DNA of 53,892 nucleotides. Origin: CAJJDF01 sp965655625. Its GTDB lineage: Bacteria; Bacteroidota; Bacteroidia; Flavobacteriales_D; CAJJDF01. Positions 17,198-25,838 of the stretch are shown here, one piece after another. A program made the translations under genes and the position numbers. A model generated the notes under the pieces. It was given only the letters and a program-made list of their open reading frames with translations, was not told where the DNA came from and did no database searches. Every line of letters begins with the position of its first letter. The first letter of the stretch is position 1. The DNA lies in contig CBFHHA010000012.1 of the NCBI GenBank assembly GCA_965655625.1, positions 1 to 53,892 on the forward strand. Direction: 5' to 3'.

Positions 17198-18100
17198 TTA
17201 AATCTGTTCGGCCAGAAAAGCAAGCGAATCTTCAAGCGAAAGAGGAGAATAGCCTAATTCTCTTCTTGCTTTGTCGATCACGAAACCTGTTTTTGGCGGA
17301 CGAGCCGCTGTTTGATTCAGTGTCGATGTTTTAATAGGCGTCACACAGTCCGTTGATAAACTGTAATACTTTCCTATCCTCTTTACAATTTCTAGAATAC
17401 TCATGGTTTCTGGTCCTGACAAATGAAAAATTCCTGTGGCATTCTTCTCTGCTATCAAAATGCATCCTTTGGCCAAATCGTCTGCTAGGGTTGGTGCTCT
17501 AAACTGATCATCTACAACATTGATAGGAGATTGTTTTTCTAGTGCTCCTTTTGCCCATAAAACTAAATTTCCTCTACTCAAATTATCTCCGGTTCCAAAT
17601 ACGATAATTGTTCTGGCGATAGCAGTATTTGTATAGCCACTCTTTACTACTAATTCTTCAGATGCCAATTTTGACTTTGCGTAATAACTTAAAGGATTGG
17701 GCGTATCCGTTTCTTTGTATGGTCCGTTAGCGCCATCGAACACAAAATCGGTTGATAACTGAACAAAATGAGACTGATGCTTGATAGACTCTTCGAGCAA
17801 ATAATCAACAGCTGTTACGTTTATCTTCCAGCAATTATCTCGGTCGTCTTCGCAAGAATCTACATTCGTCATGGCAGCTGTATTAATTACTACTTGCGGC
17901 TTGTATTTCTGCATTACTTCTTCCACCTCTTCCTTGGAAGTAATATCCATCGAAACGTAAGTAAAATCCTGAACAATCCTTCGGTTTTCACCTTTCGAGG
18001 TTGCAATTAATTCTATGTCAGCTCTGTGCTTTAGTTGGTTTACTATTTTTTGACCCAATAGTCCATTTGATCCTGTTACTAAGATTGACTTTTTACCCAT
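17198..18100 (-). CDS. SDR-family sugar-nucleotide reductase, RmlD-like
   Basis: The 300-residue protein has the Rossmann motif GSNGLLGQK (about 10-18), the NTAAMTNVDSCEDD segment, and the catalytic YAKSKLASE (Tyr-x3-Lys) of extended short-chain dehydrogenases. It matches the RmlD substrate-binding family, whose founder reduces dTDP-4-keto-L-rhamnose. No other rhamnose genes are present, so the exact substrate is open. Its start overlaps the stop of the upstream potassium-channel gene by 8 bp, which implies translational coupling of two functionally unrelated products. Confidence 0.87.
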   Translation of the reverse strand: MGKKSILVTGSNGLLGQKIVNQLKHRADIELIATSKGENRRIVQDFTYVSMDITSKEEVEEVMQKYKPQVVINTAAMTNVDSCEDDRDNCWKINVTAVDYLLEESIKHQSHFVQLSTDFVFDGANGPYKETDTPNPLSYYAKSKLASEELVVKSGYTNTAIARTIIVFGTGDNLSRGNLVLWAKGALEKQSPINVVDDQFRAPTLADDLAKGCILIAEKNATGIFHLSGPETMSILEIVKRIGKYYSLSTDCVTPIKTSTLNQTAARPPKTGFVIDKARRELGYSPLSLEDSLAFLAEQI

Positions 18101-19115
18101 GTTCTATTCCAAAAATTTTATTTATTTCTCTAATTTGTTCAGGCTTTCCAAGCACAAACATTTTGGAACCAGGCACCAATTTGACATCTGGTCGAGGATT
18201 TACGATAAATTCTCCTTCGGGAGTTTTGAACCCCACAATGTTGCACCCCGTATTAAAGTCACCTGCAATTACAGAAATTGTTTTGTTTTTATAATTCTCG
18301 GGAATATTCTCAAAATTAATTTCTTCCAAATTTATTTGGGACTCGCCTTGTATTGTAATATGATCCAAAAACTCAATAACGTCTGGTGTTATGACCAAGG
18401 AAGCCATGTGCGCCCCTCCAAGCGAATCGGGCATAATCACATTGTTTGCCCCTGCAATTTTGAGTTTTTTTACCGATGAACTTTGAGAAGCTCTGCTAAT
18501 GATTTGTAATTTTGGATTCAGTTCTTTTGCCGAAAGCACGACAAATAAATTGTCGGCATCAGAAGGCAAAGTAGTGATCAAAGCCGAAGCAGAATGGATT
18601 TGTGCTTTTTCCAATATCTCATCGGAAGTAGCGTTTCCTTCAATAAAAAGATGTTCCTTGGAAGCTCTAAAAGAGTCTAACAATTCATGACTTTGCTCAA
18701 TAATTACGTACTTCTTTTCGTGAACCTTAAGTTCACTTACTGCTTGAGTCCCCACTCTTCCGTATCCGCATACAATTACGTGTCCGTTCAATTTTTCTAC
18801 TTCTTTGTTCATTTGGTAATCTTTAAAATAAATTCGGTACTCTCCTTCTAATAAATATTTTGAAATGGACGAAAGCGCATAAGCAAACGTACCAAAACTC
18901 AACACGATAAGAACCACGGTAAATAATTTGCCTTCGGGATGCAAAGTTCCCACCTCGTTAAACCCTACAGTTGACACAGTAATAATAGTCATATAAAAGG
19001 CGTCAAACAAAGTCATACCTTCTATAATCATATATCCCAAAATACCTGTCAAAACAATGACAATTAACAAGAATATTGCGTAGTATATTTTGTAAAACAA
19101 TCGGTAATTAAACAC
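18093..19115 (-). CDS. Kch-like potassium channel with TrkA (RCK) domains
   Basis: With a GTG start at 19115 the product is 340 residues. Two membrane helices flank a pore loop with filter T49-V-G-F52, so the second aromatic is Phe rather than Tyr as in GYG channels. A regulator-of-K+-conductance domain follows, with nucleotide motif CGYGRVG (116-122), then a TrkA-C domain (about 250-335). This is the layout of two-helix ligand-gated K+ channels. The frame is open upstream to an ATG at 19223, but the added 36 residues are basic and non-conserved. The GTG (before FNYRLFYKIYY) gives the usual length; the start is the least certain part. Confidence 0.85.
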   Translation of the reverse strand: MFNYRLFYKIYYAIFLLIVIVLTGILGYMIIEGMTLFDAFYMTIITVSTVGFNEVGTLHPEGKLFTVVLIVLSFGTFAYALSSISKYLLEGEYRIYFKDYQMNKEVEKLNGHVIVCGYGRVGTQAVSELKVHEKKYVIIEQSHELLDSFRASKEHLFIEGNATSDEILEKAQIHSASALITTLPSDADNLFVVLSAKELNPKLQIISRASQSSSVKKLKIAGANNVIMPDSLGGAHMASLVITPDVIEFLDHITIQGESQINLEEINFENIPENYKNKTISVIAGDFNTGCNIVGFKTPEGEFIVNPRPDVKLVPGSKMFVLGKPEQIREINKIFGIEHG

Positions 19116-19256
19116 TAGATATTTCTTTTTTTTATTGGAAGTAAAGATACAAATTATATTGGGAAAGGAAGAACAGCTTTTTATTTTGGCACGGAAATTG
19201 AATTTGTACAAACCAGAATACAAACCTCCTCACTATGAGGAATAAAAACAAATACC

Positions 19257-19964
19257 ATGAAAGCGAAAATACTACTTACGGCCCTTTTGACTTTTCTGAT
19301 GGTAAACGGAAAAGCATTTCAACAAAACAGCACATTATTTATTGATGTTCAGGAGCAACCTTTCAAAACCTATATTGTGGTTCTGGAAGATGGAACGAGT
19401 ATCGAATCTGAGAGCGATTTTAAGATTAATAGAATGCGAGCTGGTAGAAATGGAATTGAGATCTACAAAAGAACTTACCGAAAAGGAAGAAGAAACCAAC
19501 ACGCTTTCTTTGATCAACTGATTTATAACGGCACAGTTCGAATTCAGCGAAACGCAAAGGTATTTACTCAACTTATAGGAAAAAGATTAATCACAAGAAG
19601 AATTATTGAAAAACCTGCAAGAGTAAACGCTAATGGAATGAGAATGATGCATCCGCAAAATTTCAGACAACTGAAGCAAGCTGTGCGAAACGAAAGTTTT
19701 GATAAAAACAAGCTGCAACTATTACGTGTGACTGCTCAACAGAACAATTTTACTGCAAGACAAGTGGCTGAAATAATGAATCTTTTTAGTTTTGACAGCT
19801 ACAAATTAACCTTTGCAAAACGCGCTTACCGCAATACTGTGGACCCTCAAAACTATTTTGTAGTAAGAAACGGATTGACTTTCAATTCTTACAAAAGACA
19901 ATTAGATGAATTTATCCTAACACAAAACAACCGAAACACCCCTCCAAGACAGAGAAGGAGGTAA
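19257..19964 (+). CDS. exported DUF4476-domain protein
   Basis: The 235-residue precursor has a signal peptide (about 1-20). A strand-rich N-terminal half (VVLEDGTSIESESDF) is followed by a C-terminal DUF4476 domain (about 135-225) marked by NNFTARQVAEIMNLFSFDSY and AYRNTVDPQNYFVV. The family is common in Bacteroidota and its function is unknown. The protein is very basic, with an Arg-rich tail, and contains many Gln and Asn residues. It is a single-gene unit that ends at a hairpin shared with the convergent NUDIX gene. Confidence 0.8.
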   Translation: MKAKILLTALLTFLMVNGKAFQQNSTLFIDVQEQPFKTYIVVLEDGTSIESESDFKINRMRAGRNGIEIYKRTYRKGRRNQHAFFDQLIYNGTVRIQRNAKVFTQLIGKRLITRRIIEKPARVNANGMRMMHPQNFRQLKQAVRNESFDKNKLQLLRVTAQQNNFTARQVAEIMNLFSFDSYKLTFAKRAYRNTVDPQNYFVVRNGLTFNSYKRQLDEFILTQNNRNTPPRQRRR

Positions 19965-19968
19965 CATC

Positions 19969-20000
19969 AAAAGGTTCGAACTAATCAGCTCGAACCTTTT
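19969..20000. terminator. bidirectional hairpin terminator
   Basis: Arms AAAAGGTTCGA (19969-19979) and TCGAACCTTTT (19990-20000) surround a 10-base loop and are followed by T residues. It ends the DUF4476 gene. It also overlaps the last codons of the convergent NUDIX gene, whose stop is at 19981-19983. Confidence 0.75.
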
Positions 20001-20604
20001 TTAGTTCCCTATAAGCGTCTAATACATCGCCTATTGATGAAAATGTATTTTGGTAAACTTTGTCAAACTTATCTACTGACATCCATTTTACCTTTGTAAT
20101 ATCTTCTTCCAACTGAGGAATCAGCTCTTCGTCCCCTTCATAATCCATAACAAACCAGTAGGTCTTCTTTAAGCATTCCTTCCCTTTGTTTTTGAATTTA
20201 TGAAAAGTAGTAATCAATTCTTCTCGTATTACAGGATTTGAAATTCCACACTCTTCTTCCACTTCCCTTATCGCTCCTGCTTTTACTTTTTCGTGTTTCT
20301 CCAGCTTACCTTTTGGTAAATCCCATTTGCCTCTTCTGAAAATAAATAACACCTCCTGATTTTTATTCACAACTAATCCTCCACCAGCTTCTACAATACG
20401 GTATCTCTTTTTCAATATTTTATTCATCAATCTTTCAGTTAAAAAATTGACTAACAATTCTTTATCTCCTTTCTTGCTAGATACAATTGCATCAAACTCT
20501 TCGTAAGAGTAACAAGTGGTAAAAGAAATATCTTTCTTGATAAAAGATTTTTTAAGGTTAAATCCTATCCAAAATACCCTTTCATTGATAAAAACTTTAT
20601 ACAT
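19981..20604 (-). CDS. NUDIX hydrolase
   Basis: The 207-residue protein has an exact Nudix box (G-x5-E-x7-REVEEECGI) at about 99-121, which binds the divalent metal for pyrophosphate hydrolysis. A domain of about 70 residues precedes it (FINERVFWIGF...), as in a Bacteroidota group found next to pyrE. The substrate is not evident; nucleotide or diadenosine polyphosphates are common for such proteins. Its ATG and that of pyrE face away from each other with only 12 bp between, so their promoters must overlap each other's coding sequence. Confidence 0.9.
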   Translation of the reverse strand: MYKVFINERVFWIGFNLKKSFIKKDISFTTCYSYEEFDAIVSSKKGDKELLVNFLTERLMNKILKKRYRIVEAGGGLVVNKNQEVLFIFRRGKWDLPKGKLEKHEKVKAGAIREVEEECGISNPVIREELITTFHKFKNKGKECLKKTYWFVMDYEGDEELIPQLEEDITKVKWMSVDKFDKVYQNTFSSIGDVLDAYRELKKVRAD

Positions 20605-20607
20605 TTG
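20600..20607 (+). promoter_or_regulatory. -7 element TACATTTG for pyrE
   Basis: This exact TAnnTTTG match includes the reversed start codon of the NUDIX gene. It predicts a pyrE leader of about 6 nt. No TTG at the right spacing is seen. Confidence 0.45.
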
Positions 20608-20616
20608 CGCTCGATT

Positions 20617-21240
20617 ATGATTTTAGACAAAAATACAGCCTCAAAGGTAGCAGAATATTTGTTACAAATAAAAGCAGTGAAACTAAATGTAGAAGAACCA
20701 TTTACATGGGCTTCTGGAATTAAGTCTCCTATTTATTGTGACAACAGAACGATACTTTCGTATCCAGTGGTACGAACATACATTCGTCAGCAATTAGCAG
20801 AATTAACTGTGGAAGCTTTCGGCAAACCAGATATTATTGCTGGTGTTGCCACCGGTGGAATTGCTCATGGAGCACTTGTGGCACAGGAACTCGACATGCC
20901 ATTTGCCTATGTGCGTTCAGCTGCAAAAGGTCATGGATTACAGAACATGATTGAAGGAGTGATGGAAAAAGGAAGGACGGTAGTTCTGATCGAAGACTTA
21001 ATCTCTACAGGTGGTAGTTCAATACTAGCGGTAAATGCAGTGAAAGAACATGGAAACCAAGTAAAAGGAGTTGTATCGATTATGGATTATGGATTTCAGA
21101 AAGCTGAAGACAACTTTAAAGATGTTTGCAGTTATTACTCATTATGCAATTTCGATGTATTGATAGAAACTGCTCTAGAAAAGCAATTCATTACGAAGGA
21201 AAATTACGACTCTCTTCTTAAATGGAAAGCTACCGTATAA
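20617..21240 (+). CDS. pyrE: orotate phosphoribosyltransferase
   Basis: PyrE joins orotate to PRPP to form OMP in pyrimidine synthesis. The 207-residue protein has FTWASGIKSPIYCDNR (orotate site), GVATGGIAHG, and the PRPP motif VVLIEDLISTGGSS (about 122-135). The ATG at 20617 is preferred over the upstream in-frame TTG at 20605 because it gives the normal N-terminus (MILDKNTASKVAEYLL) and lies just after a -7 box. The gene is followed by 91 bases, then an assembly gap and the end of purC, so a pyrimidine-purine gene pair is likely. Confidence 0.96.
   Translation: MILDKNTASKVAEYLLQIKAVKLNVEEPFTWASGIKSPIYCDNRTILSYPVVRTYIRQQLAELTVEAFGKPDIIAGVATGGIAHGALVAQELDMPFAYVRSAAKGHGLQNMIEGVMEKGRTVVLIEDLISTGGSSILAVNAVKEHGNQVKGVVSIMDYGFQKAEDNFKDVCSYYSLCNFDVLIETALEKQFITKENYDSLLKWKATV
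20628..20635 (-). promoter_or_regulatory. -7 element TATTTTTG for the NUDIX gene, inside pyrE
   Basis: The minus strand reads TATTTTTG within codons 4-7 of pyrE. A start site near 20624 would give the NUDIX mRNA a leader of about 20 nt. Together with the box at 20600-20607 it forms a nested divergent promoter pair. Confidence 0.45.
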
Positions 21241-21331
21241 AAGTTATCAACGAGAATAATTTTCAGTTAAAAACATCTTGAATAATTCATTCTCAAGATT
21301 AGATTAAATACTTATTTTTGAAGCGTCAGAT

Positions 21332-21430
21332 NNNNNNNNNNNNNNNNNNNNNNNNNNNNNNNNNNNNNNNNNNNNNNNNNNNNNNNNNNNNNNNNNNNNN
21401 NNNNNNNNNNNNNNNNNNNNNNNNNNNNNN
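21332..21430. other. assembly gap (99 N) removing most of purC
   Basis: A run of 99 N separates the pyrE downstream region from the last 72 codons of purC. PurC is normally about 300 residues in Bacteroidota, so more than 99 bases are missing. The gap length is a placeholder and all coordinates across it are nominal. Confidence 0.95.
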
Positions 21431-21649
21431 CTCTCGAAGGAGTTTGTGAGAGAATGGCTCATAGAACATGGATTTCAGGGACTGGAAGGACAATCTATTC
21501 CTGAAATTCCAGATGAATTTGTCCAAACAGTAACGGAAAGGTATACCGAATTGTACGAGAAAATTACTGGAGAAAAGTTTGTAAAAGCAGATAATTCTGA
21601 TTTGGCAAATCGAATTGAGCTAAACGTAACAAACTATCTTCAGAGCTAA
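21431..21649 (+). CDS. purC: phosphoribosylaminoimidazole-succinocarboxamide synthase, C-terminal part
   Basis: Only the last 72 residues are present, in frame from the edge of the gap. They read LSKEFVREWLIEHGFQG, then ERYTELYEKITGEKF, the standard C-terminus of PurC (SAICAR synthase), which couples CAIR with aspartate in purine synthesis. The catalytic ATP-grasp-like part is lost in the gap. The gene lies directly after pyrE on the same strand. The truncation is an assembly artefact rather than a pseudogene, because the visible part is intact and ends with a normal stop. Confidence 0.88.
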   Translation, partial: LSKEFVREWLIEHGFQGLEGQSIPEIPDEFVQTVTERYTELYEKITGEKFVKADNSDLANRIELNVTNYLQS

Positions 21650-21694
21650 AATCAAAAGGTAACTTTTGTTACATTAAAAAGAGAACTTTTCAAT

Positions 21695-21702
21695 TATTTT
21701 TG
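21695..21702 (+). promoter_or_regulatory. -7 element TATTTTTG before the T9SS cargo gene
   Basis: Exact TAnnTTTG match 14 bases before the ATG at 21717, giving a predicted leader of about 11 nt. The nearest TTTG (21665-21668) is 26 bases upstream, slightly beyond normal spacing. Confidence 0.45.
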
Positions 21703-21716
21703 TAAAAACTAAAATT

Positions 21717-23339
21717 ATGAGAATCAAATTAGCTCTTTTACTTTCTTTAACACTCATTTTAAGCAGTGTTATTTCATGGGGTCAAGAAGCCGAATTCCAA
21801 GTTCAGCTAACTCCTGTTTCCATTCCTTCTTTAGGAGGAATCCAATCTTTTGCATTTGCTCAGCACAATGGAAAATGGCTTTTATTAGGAGGAAGATTGG
21901 ATGGCCTTCACCAAAGACAACCTTTCGCAAGTTTTGATTTAGCAGGTCACAACAACCTTCTTATCGTAGTCGATCCTGTTACAAAACAGTCGTGGAGCAA
22001 GTCTATTTCAAGTTTACCTATAGCCGTCCAAGATCACGTAAAATCTACCAACGCTGAATTTTTTCAAGATGGAAATATGCTTTACCTTATTGGAGGATAT
22101 GGCTATAGTTCCGCAGCATCAGACCACACCACATTTGACAACTTGACTGCAGTCGATGTTTCTGCCACCATTAATGCTGTAATAAACAACACTTCCATTA
22201 CTTCCTATTTTCGTCAAATTACTGATGCCAACCTACAAGTGACGGGAGGAAGATTAGAAAAAATATACGACACCTACTACCTCGTAGGCGGACAAAAATT
22301 CATTGGACGGTACAACCCAATGGGACCTACTCATGGCCCCGGATTCTTTCAAGAATACACCAATGAAATCAGAAAATTCCAAATCTCTGACAATGGCACT
22401 TCACTTTCTATTCAGCATTTAGGAGTCTGGCGAGACACAAATGAACTTCACCGAAGAGATTACAATGTTACCCCCCAAATAATGCCAAACGGCCAAGAGG
22501 GATTAACGGCATTTTCGGGTGTATTTCAAAAAAATGCGGACATTCCTTTCCTAAATTGTGTAAATATAGATAGCTCGGGTTACATTCCAAACAATTCATT
22601 CAGTCAATATTACAATCATTATCACTGCGCTAACATTCCTCTTTACTCAGAGTATTACTCCGAAATGAGCACCGTTTTCTTCGGAGGGATTGCTCAGTAT
22701 TACGACAATTCTGGTGTAATGACACAAGATAATAATGTTCCTTTTGTAAATACAATCGCCAGAGTCACTAGAGATTTAGGAGGGAATATGGCTGAGTACA
22801 AGCTACCTATTACGATGCCTTCATTATTAGGAGCTGGGTCCGAATTTATTCCACTCACAACAATTTCGAGATACCACAACGGAGTTATTAAGCTCGATAG
22901 TTTGAATGCAGACACCACTTTGGTGGGATATATTTTTGGCGGAATAAGTAGCACAGCCCCAAACATTTTCTTTTCCAATACAGGAACACAAAGTTCTGCG
23001 AGCAACCAACTATTTGAAGTGAGAATTGTGAAAGGAAATACCTATGGAATTCCAGAGCTGAACAAACAAAGCACGGGAAGCTTGAAACTGGTAGTGTTCC
23101 CTAATCCAAACAATGGGTTATTCAAAATGAATTACAACCTGAATAAACCTTCCAACGTAACAATAAAAATAATGTCATCGGATGGGAAGATAATTTCGGA
23201 GCGAAATTTCAAGAAAATGCCAATTGGAAGCCATTCGTTTTCGGAAGAAATCCAAGAAATAGTTCATTCTGGTATTTACCTAGTTCAACTAAAAACGGAC
23301 TATGAAAGCGTGACTCAACGAATTATCCTCAATCGATAG
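21717..23339 (+). CDS. secreted Kelch-like propeller protein with T9SS type A sorting domain
   Basis: The 540-residue precursor has a signal peptide (about 1-22). The middle has Kelch-like repeats (KWLLLGGRLDG, MLYLIGGYGYS, TYYLVGGQKF, LVGYIFGGISS) that suggest a beta-propeller. The end (about 459-540) is a type A T9SS sorting domain: VFPNPNNGLF at its start, MSSDGKII in the middle and GIYLVQLKTD near the end. It should therefore cross the outer membrane through the type IX system and be released or anchored on the surface. Ligand and role are unknown. Its 3' end overlaps the convergent helicase gene by 11 bp. Confidence 0.87.
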   Translation: MRIKLALLLSLTLILSSVISWGQEAEFQVQLTPVSIPSLGGIQSFAFAQHNGKWLLLGGRLDGLHQRQPFASFDLAGHNNLLIVVDPVTKQSWSKSISSLPIAVQDHVKSTNAEFFQDGNMLYLIGGYGYSSAASDHTTFDNLTAVDVSATINAVINNTSITSYFRQITDANLQVTGGRLEKIYDTYYLVGGQKFIGRYNPMGPTHGPGFFQEYTNEIRKFQISDNGTSLSIQHLGVWRDTNELHRRDYNVTPQIMPNGQEGLTAFSGVFQKNADIPFLNCVNIDSSGYIPNNSFSQYYNHYHCANIPLYSEYYSEMSTVFFGGIAQYYDNSGVMTQDNNVPFVNTIARVTRDLGGNMAEYKLPITMPSLLGAGSEFIPLTTISRYHNGVIKLDSLNADTTLVGYIFGGISSTAPNIFFSNTGTQSSASNQLFEVRIVKGNTYGIPELNKQSTGSLKLVVFPNPNNGLFKMNYNLNKPSNVTIKIMSSDGKIISERNFKKMPIGSHSFSEEIQEIVHSGIYLVQLKTDYESVTQRIILNR

Positions 23340-24747
23340 AATCTCCAAAAAACATAGCGTGAAAGTTGGCTAAATACAATTTAGTTTTTGCTCTTGTAAA
23401 TGCTGTATACAACCAACGCAGGTACTCTGGATTTACCATCTCTTTGGTCAAGTAACCTTGGTCTATAAAAACGGTATCCCATTGCCCACCTTGGGACTTA
23501 TGACAAGTTACAGCGTAAGAAAACTTAACCTGAAGTGCGTTAAAATAAGGGTTCTTCAGGACTTTTTCCATTCGCTCGCGCTTGCCAGGATATTCATCCA
23601 AATATTCTTTTTCTATTTCAAAGTATAAATTCTTGAGCTGTGCACGAGGCAAGTTGGTGGTTTCCACCATGATGGCATCAAGCATTAGTTTCACTTCAAA
23701 AGACTCTTCATCTGGGTAATCCACCAAACGAATTTCCACGGAGGCAAATTTAAACCCGTATAATTCCTCGACTTTACTAATTCTTATCAACTCGATAATA
23801 TCTCCATTTGCAATAAAACCTGCTTTTGATTTATCGGAAAGCCAATGGTAATTATTCTTTACTACCATCATTAAATCACCCGCGTCAATTTCTTCTTCCT
23901 TGTACAAAATTCGCGCACGTATGTGCTGATTGAATAAATTTGCACGTTTGTTTGATCTGCACAAAACGATGCAATTCTCGACTCCAAAACTGGCATAAGA
24001 ACTTTCCAATTCATCTTGCAAATCGTTTCCTACAACTTGGAGCACATCATCAAACTCACGGTTAGAAATAACCGGCAACAATTCCTTTTCATGAATCTTA
24101 TTTCGGATTTGAGTAGCATGAACCAAAATTCCCGACTCTTGCTTTTGCCTTACCACCTGAGTCAGTCTGTATTGAAATACATGGGCATAAAAAGTTGTTT
24201 CCAAAAACTTTGGGTCTAAAGCCCTGCTCAATTCTTCCCCAACGGGAGGTAGCTGAGCTGTGTCTCCCACAAACAATACGGCACATTTTTTTCCCTCGTA
24301 GACGTATTCCATCAAATCATCCAACAATGATTTCTTATCCATGTAAGAATTATCTCCAATCATAGAGGCTTCATCTACAATGAATAAGGTATTGGAAAGC
24401 GTGTTTTTTTTTAATACAAACGTACTTCTTCCCCCTGCATATTTGTAGGTATAAATCATTTTGTGAATGGTGAACGCACGCCTACCGGAATAAGACGAAA
24501 TCACCTTAGCTGCTCTTCCTGTTGGAGCCAGCAAAACCGTTTTGAAATTGAGTTTGCCAATGACTTTGGTCAAGGCCGAAACGAGCGTTGTTTTTCCAGT
24601 TCCAGCGTAGCCATTGAGCACAAATAACTTTTTGGCACTTCCGGAGGTAAGAAAATCATGAAGCTGCACAATCAAGCTTGATTGATCCTGGGTAAAAGGG
24701 AATTCAAATTGACTTGCTAATAATTCTTCAAACTTTTCTTGTTGCAT
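23329..24747 (-). CDS. RecD-like ATP-dependent DNA helicase (SF1)
   Basis: The 472-residue protein is a superfamily 1 helicase of the RecD/Pif1-like group. Walker A is GYAGTGKTT (46-54), Walker B is LFIVDEASM (about 125-133), motif III is VGDTAQLPPVGEE, and the C-terminal UvrD-type part has YAVTCHKSQGGQWDTVFID and LYTAFTRAK. Bacteroidota commonly carry this short RecD-like enzyme outside any RecBC locus. It probably acts in DNA repair or replication, but no partner gene is nearby. It is a single-gene unit and converges on the T9SS cargo gene with an 11-bp overlap. Confidence 0.92.
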   Translation of the reverse strand: MQQEKFEELLASQFEFPFTQDQSSLIVQLHDFLTSGSAKKLFVLNGYAGTGKTTLVSALTKVIGKLNFKTVLLAPTGRAAKVISSYSGRRAFTIHKMIYTYKYAGGRSTFVLKKNTLSNTLFIVDEASMIGDNSYMDKKSLLDDLMEYVYEGKKCAVLFVGDTAQLPPVGEELSRALDPKFLETTFYAHVFQYRLTQVVRQKQESGILVHATQIRNKIHEKELLPVISNREFDDVLQVVGNDLQDELESSYASFGVENCIVLCRSNKRANLFNQHIRARILYKEEEIDAGDLMMVVKNNYHWLSDKSKAGFIANGDIIELIRISKVEELYGFKFASVEIRLVDYPDEESFEVKLMLDAIMVETTNLPRAQLKNLYFEIEKEYLDEYPGKRERMEKVLKNPYFNALQVKFSYAVTCHKSQGGQWDTVFIDQGYLTKEMVNPEYLRWLYTAFTRAKTKLYLANFHAMFFGDSID

Positions 24748-24871
24748 ATACTAAAAATGAGTTATAAACGGACAAATACTCATTTTGCTCACCGCTTACA
24801 GAGATAACTTACCCCAAAATAAGTTAAATATTAAATAATATGTAAATAACGGAGAATAACTCTAATTTTAA

Positions 24872-24901
24872 TTTGTTCAATGAAAAAAATTTTTAATTTT
24901 G
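24872..24901 (+). promoter_or_regulatory. promoter TTTG-N18-TAATTTTG
   Basis: TTTG (24872-24875) and TAATTTTG (24894-24901) are 18 bases apart, within the Flavobacterium range. The predicted leader to the ATG at 24935 is about 29 nt. It lies in the 187-bp divergent gap beside the RecD-like helicase gene. Confidence 0.7.
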
Positions 24902-24934
24902 TTTCAGTAAGAAACCCGCAATAAATAAAACTAC

Positions 24935-25804
24935 ATGGATATTTTTGATGAATTTTGGTTGTTTGTAAGAAAGTACCTTTTCTCTATTCTTTTAATCCTG
25001 GCAGGAATTTCATGCCTTATAGTTGGAGCTAGCTCAAATGGAGGAACAGATTTGGCACAAAGCGCCTATTTCATCTATGGTTCTATTGGTTTGTTTGTTC
25101 TTGGGTTTGTTTCCTTGTTTTTCATTTTACAACAAAAAATCTCAAGAGGAATAACAGCAGGCCTTTCTATTTTATTCATTGCTGGGTCATTTTTCTACTT
25201 ATTTTTAAATTTCAAAACAGTAGAAGACAGAATCATTTACTTGGCAGAGGTTGAAGAATCACAAGACCTTGCCAAACAAGGGCTAAAAGACATTCAAAAA
25301 TTGCAAGAAGCTTACGATAGAAAGTACAGAAAATTTGCTGGCAGTTTCAGTGAATTGATTCAATTTGCAAAAAATGACTCGATCAAAGTATTGGTGAAAG
25401 CAGAAGGAGATTTGCCCTCTAGAAAAATGACTGTAGAAGAAGGAAAATCATTGGGCTACCAATACCCGAAAGAAGTTTGGACCGAAGTAGATGCATTGAA
25501 ACTAGGATTAATTGTAAGAGATTATGCAAAAATTCCAGTTTCAAAAGATTTGTTTAGCGCTGAAGAACAAGAGAAGCAAAATAGAATTTACCCATTCGAC
25601 ATTGATAAATTAACAGTTCAAAGAACGATTGAAAACGATACTTCTAAAAAAACATTCAGATTAGACACCAAACTTGTGGATTCTACCCTACACGTAGAAA
25701 TCTTGTCCATACCTCCTTACGGACCTCAGTTTGACTATGATGTAACAGAGGTTTTCAAACTAGGCGGATTAGACGATAAAAGCATGAAATCTAACTGGAA
25801 ATAA
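24935..25804 (+). CDS. membrane protein with three N-terminal helices, unknown function
   Basis: The 289-residue protein has three hydrophobic helices (about 12-34, 44-66 and 72-94) and a charged soluble C-terminal domain of about 190 residues. That domain contains a conserved-looking LQEAYDRKYRKFAGSFSELI stretch, reminiscent of pilin-like or type II secretion pseudopilin context, but this is not strong enough to name a family. It has a good promoter upstream and is followed 34 bp later by the DUF3822 gene, so it probably leads a short operon with DUF3822 and rsmD. No catalytic motif is recognised. Confidence 0.7.
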   Translation: MDIFDEFWLFVRKYLFSILLILAGISCLIVGASSNGGTDLAQSAYFIYGSIGLFVLGFVSLFFILQQKISRGITAGLSILFIAGSFFYLFLNFKTVEDRIIYLAEVEESQDLAKQGLKDIQKLQEAYDRKYRKFAGSFSELIQFAKNDSIKVLVKAEGDLPSRKMTVEEGKSLGYQYPKEVWTEVDALKLGLIVRDYAKIPVSKDLFSAEEQEKQNRIYPFDIDKLTVQRTIENDTSKKTFRLDTKLVDSTLHVEILSIPPYGPQFDYDVTEVFKLGGLDDKSMKSNWK

Positions 25805-25838
25805 TTCCGGATTCATCACTCAATAAATCATTGCCAAC

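Noticed and set aside
21326..21526. Minus-strand open frame spanning the first gap
   Set aside because: It is mostly N, and the readable part is antisense to the clear end of purC.
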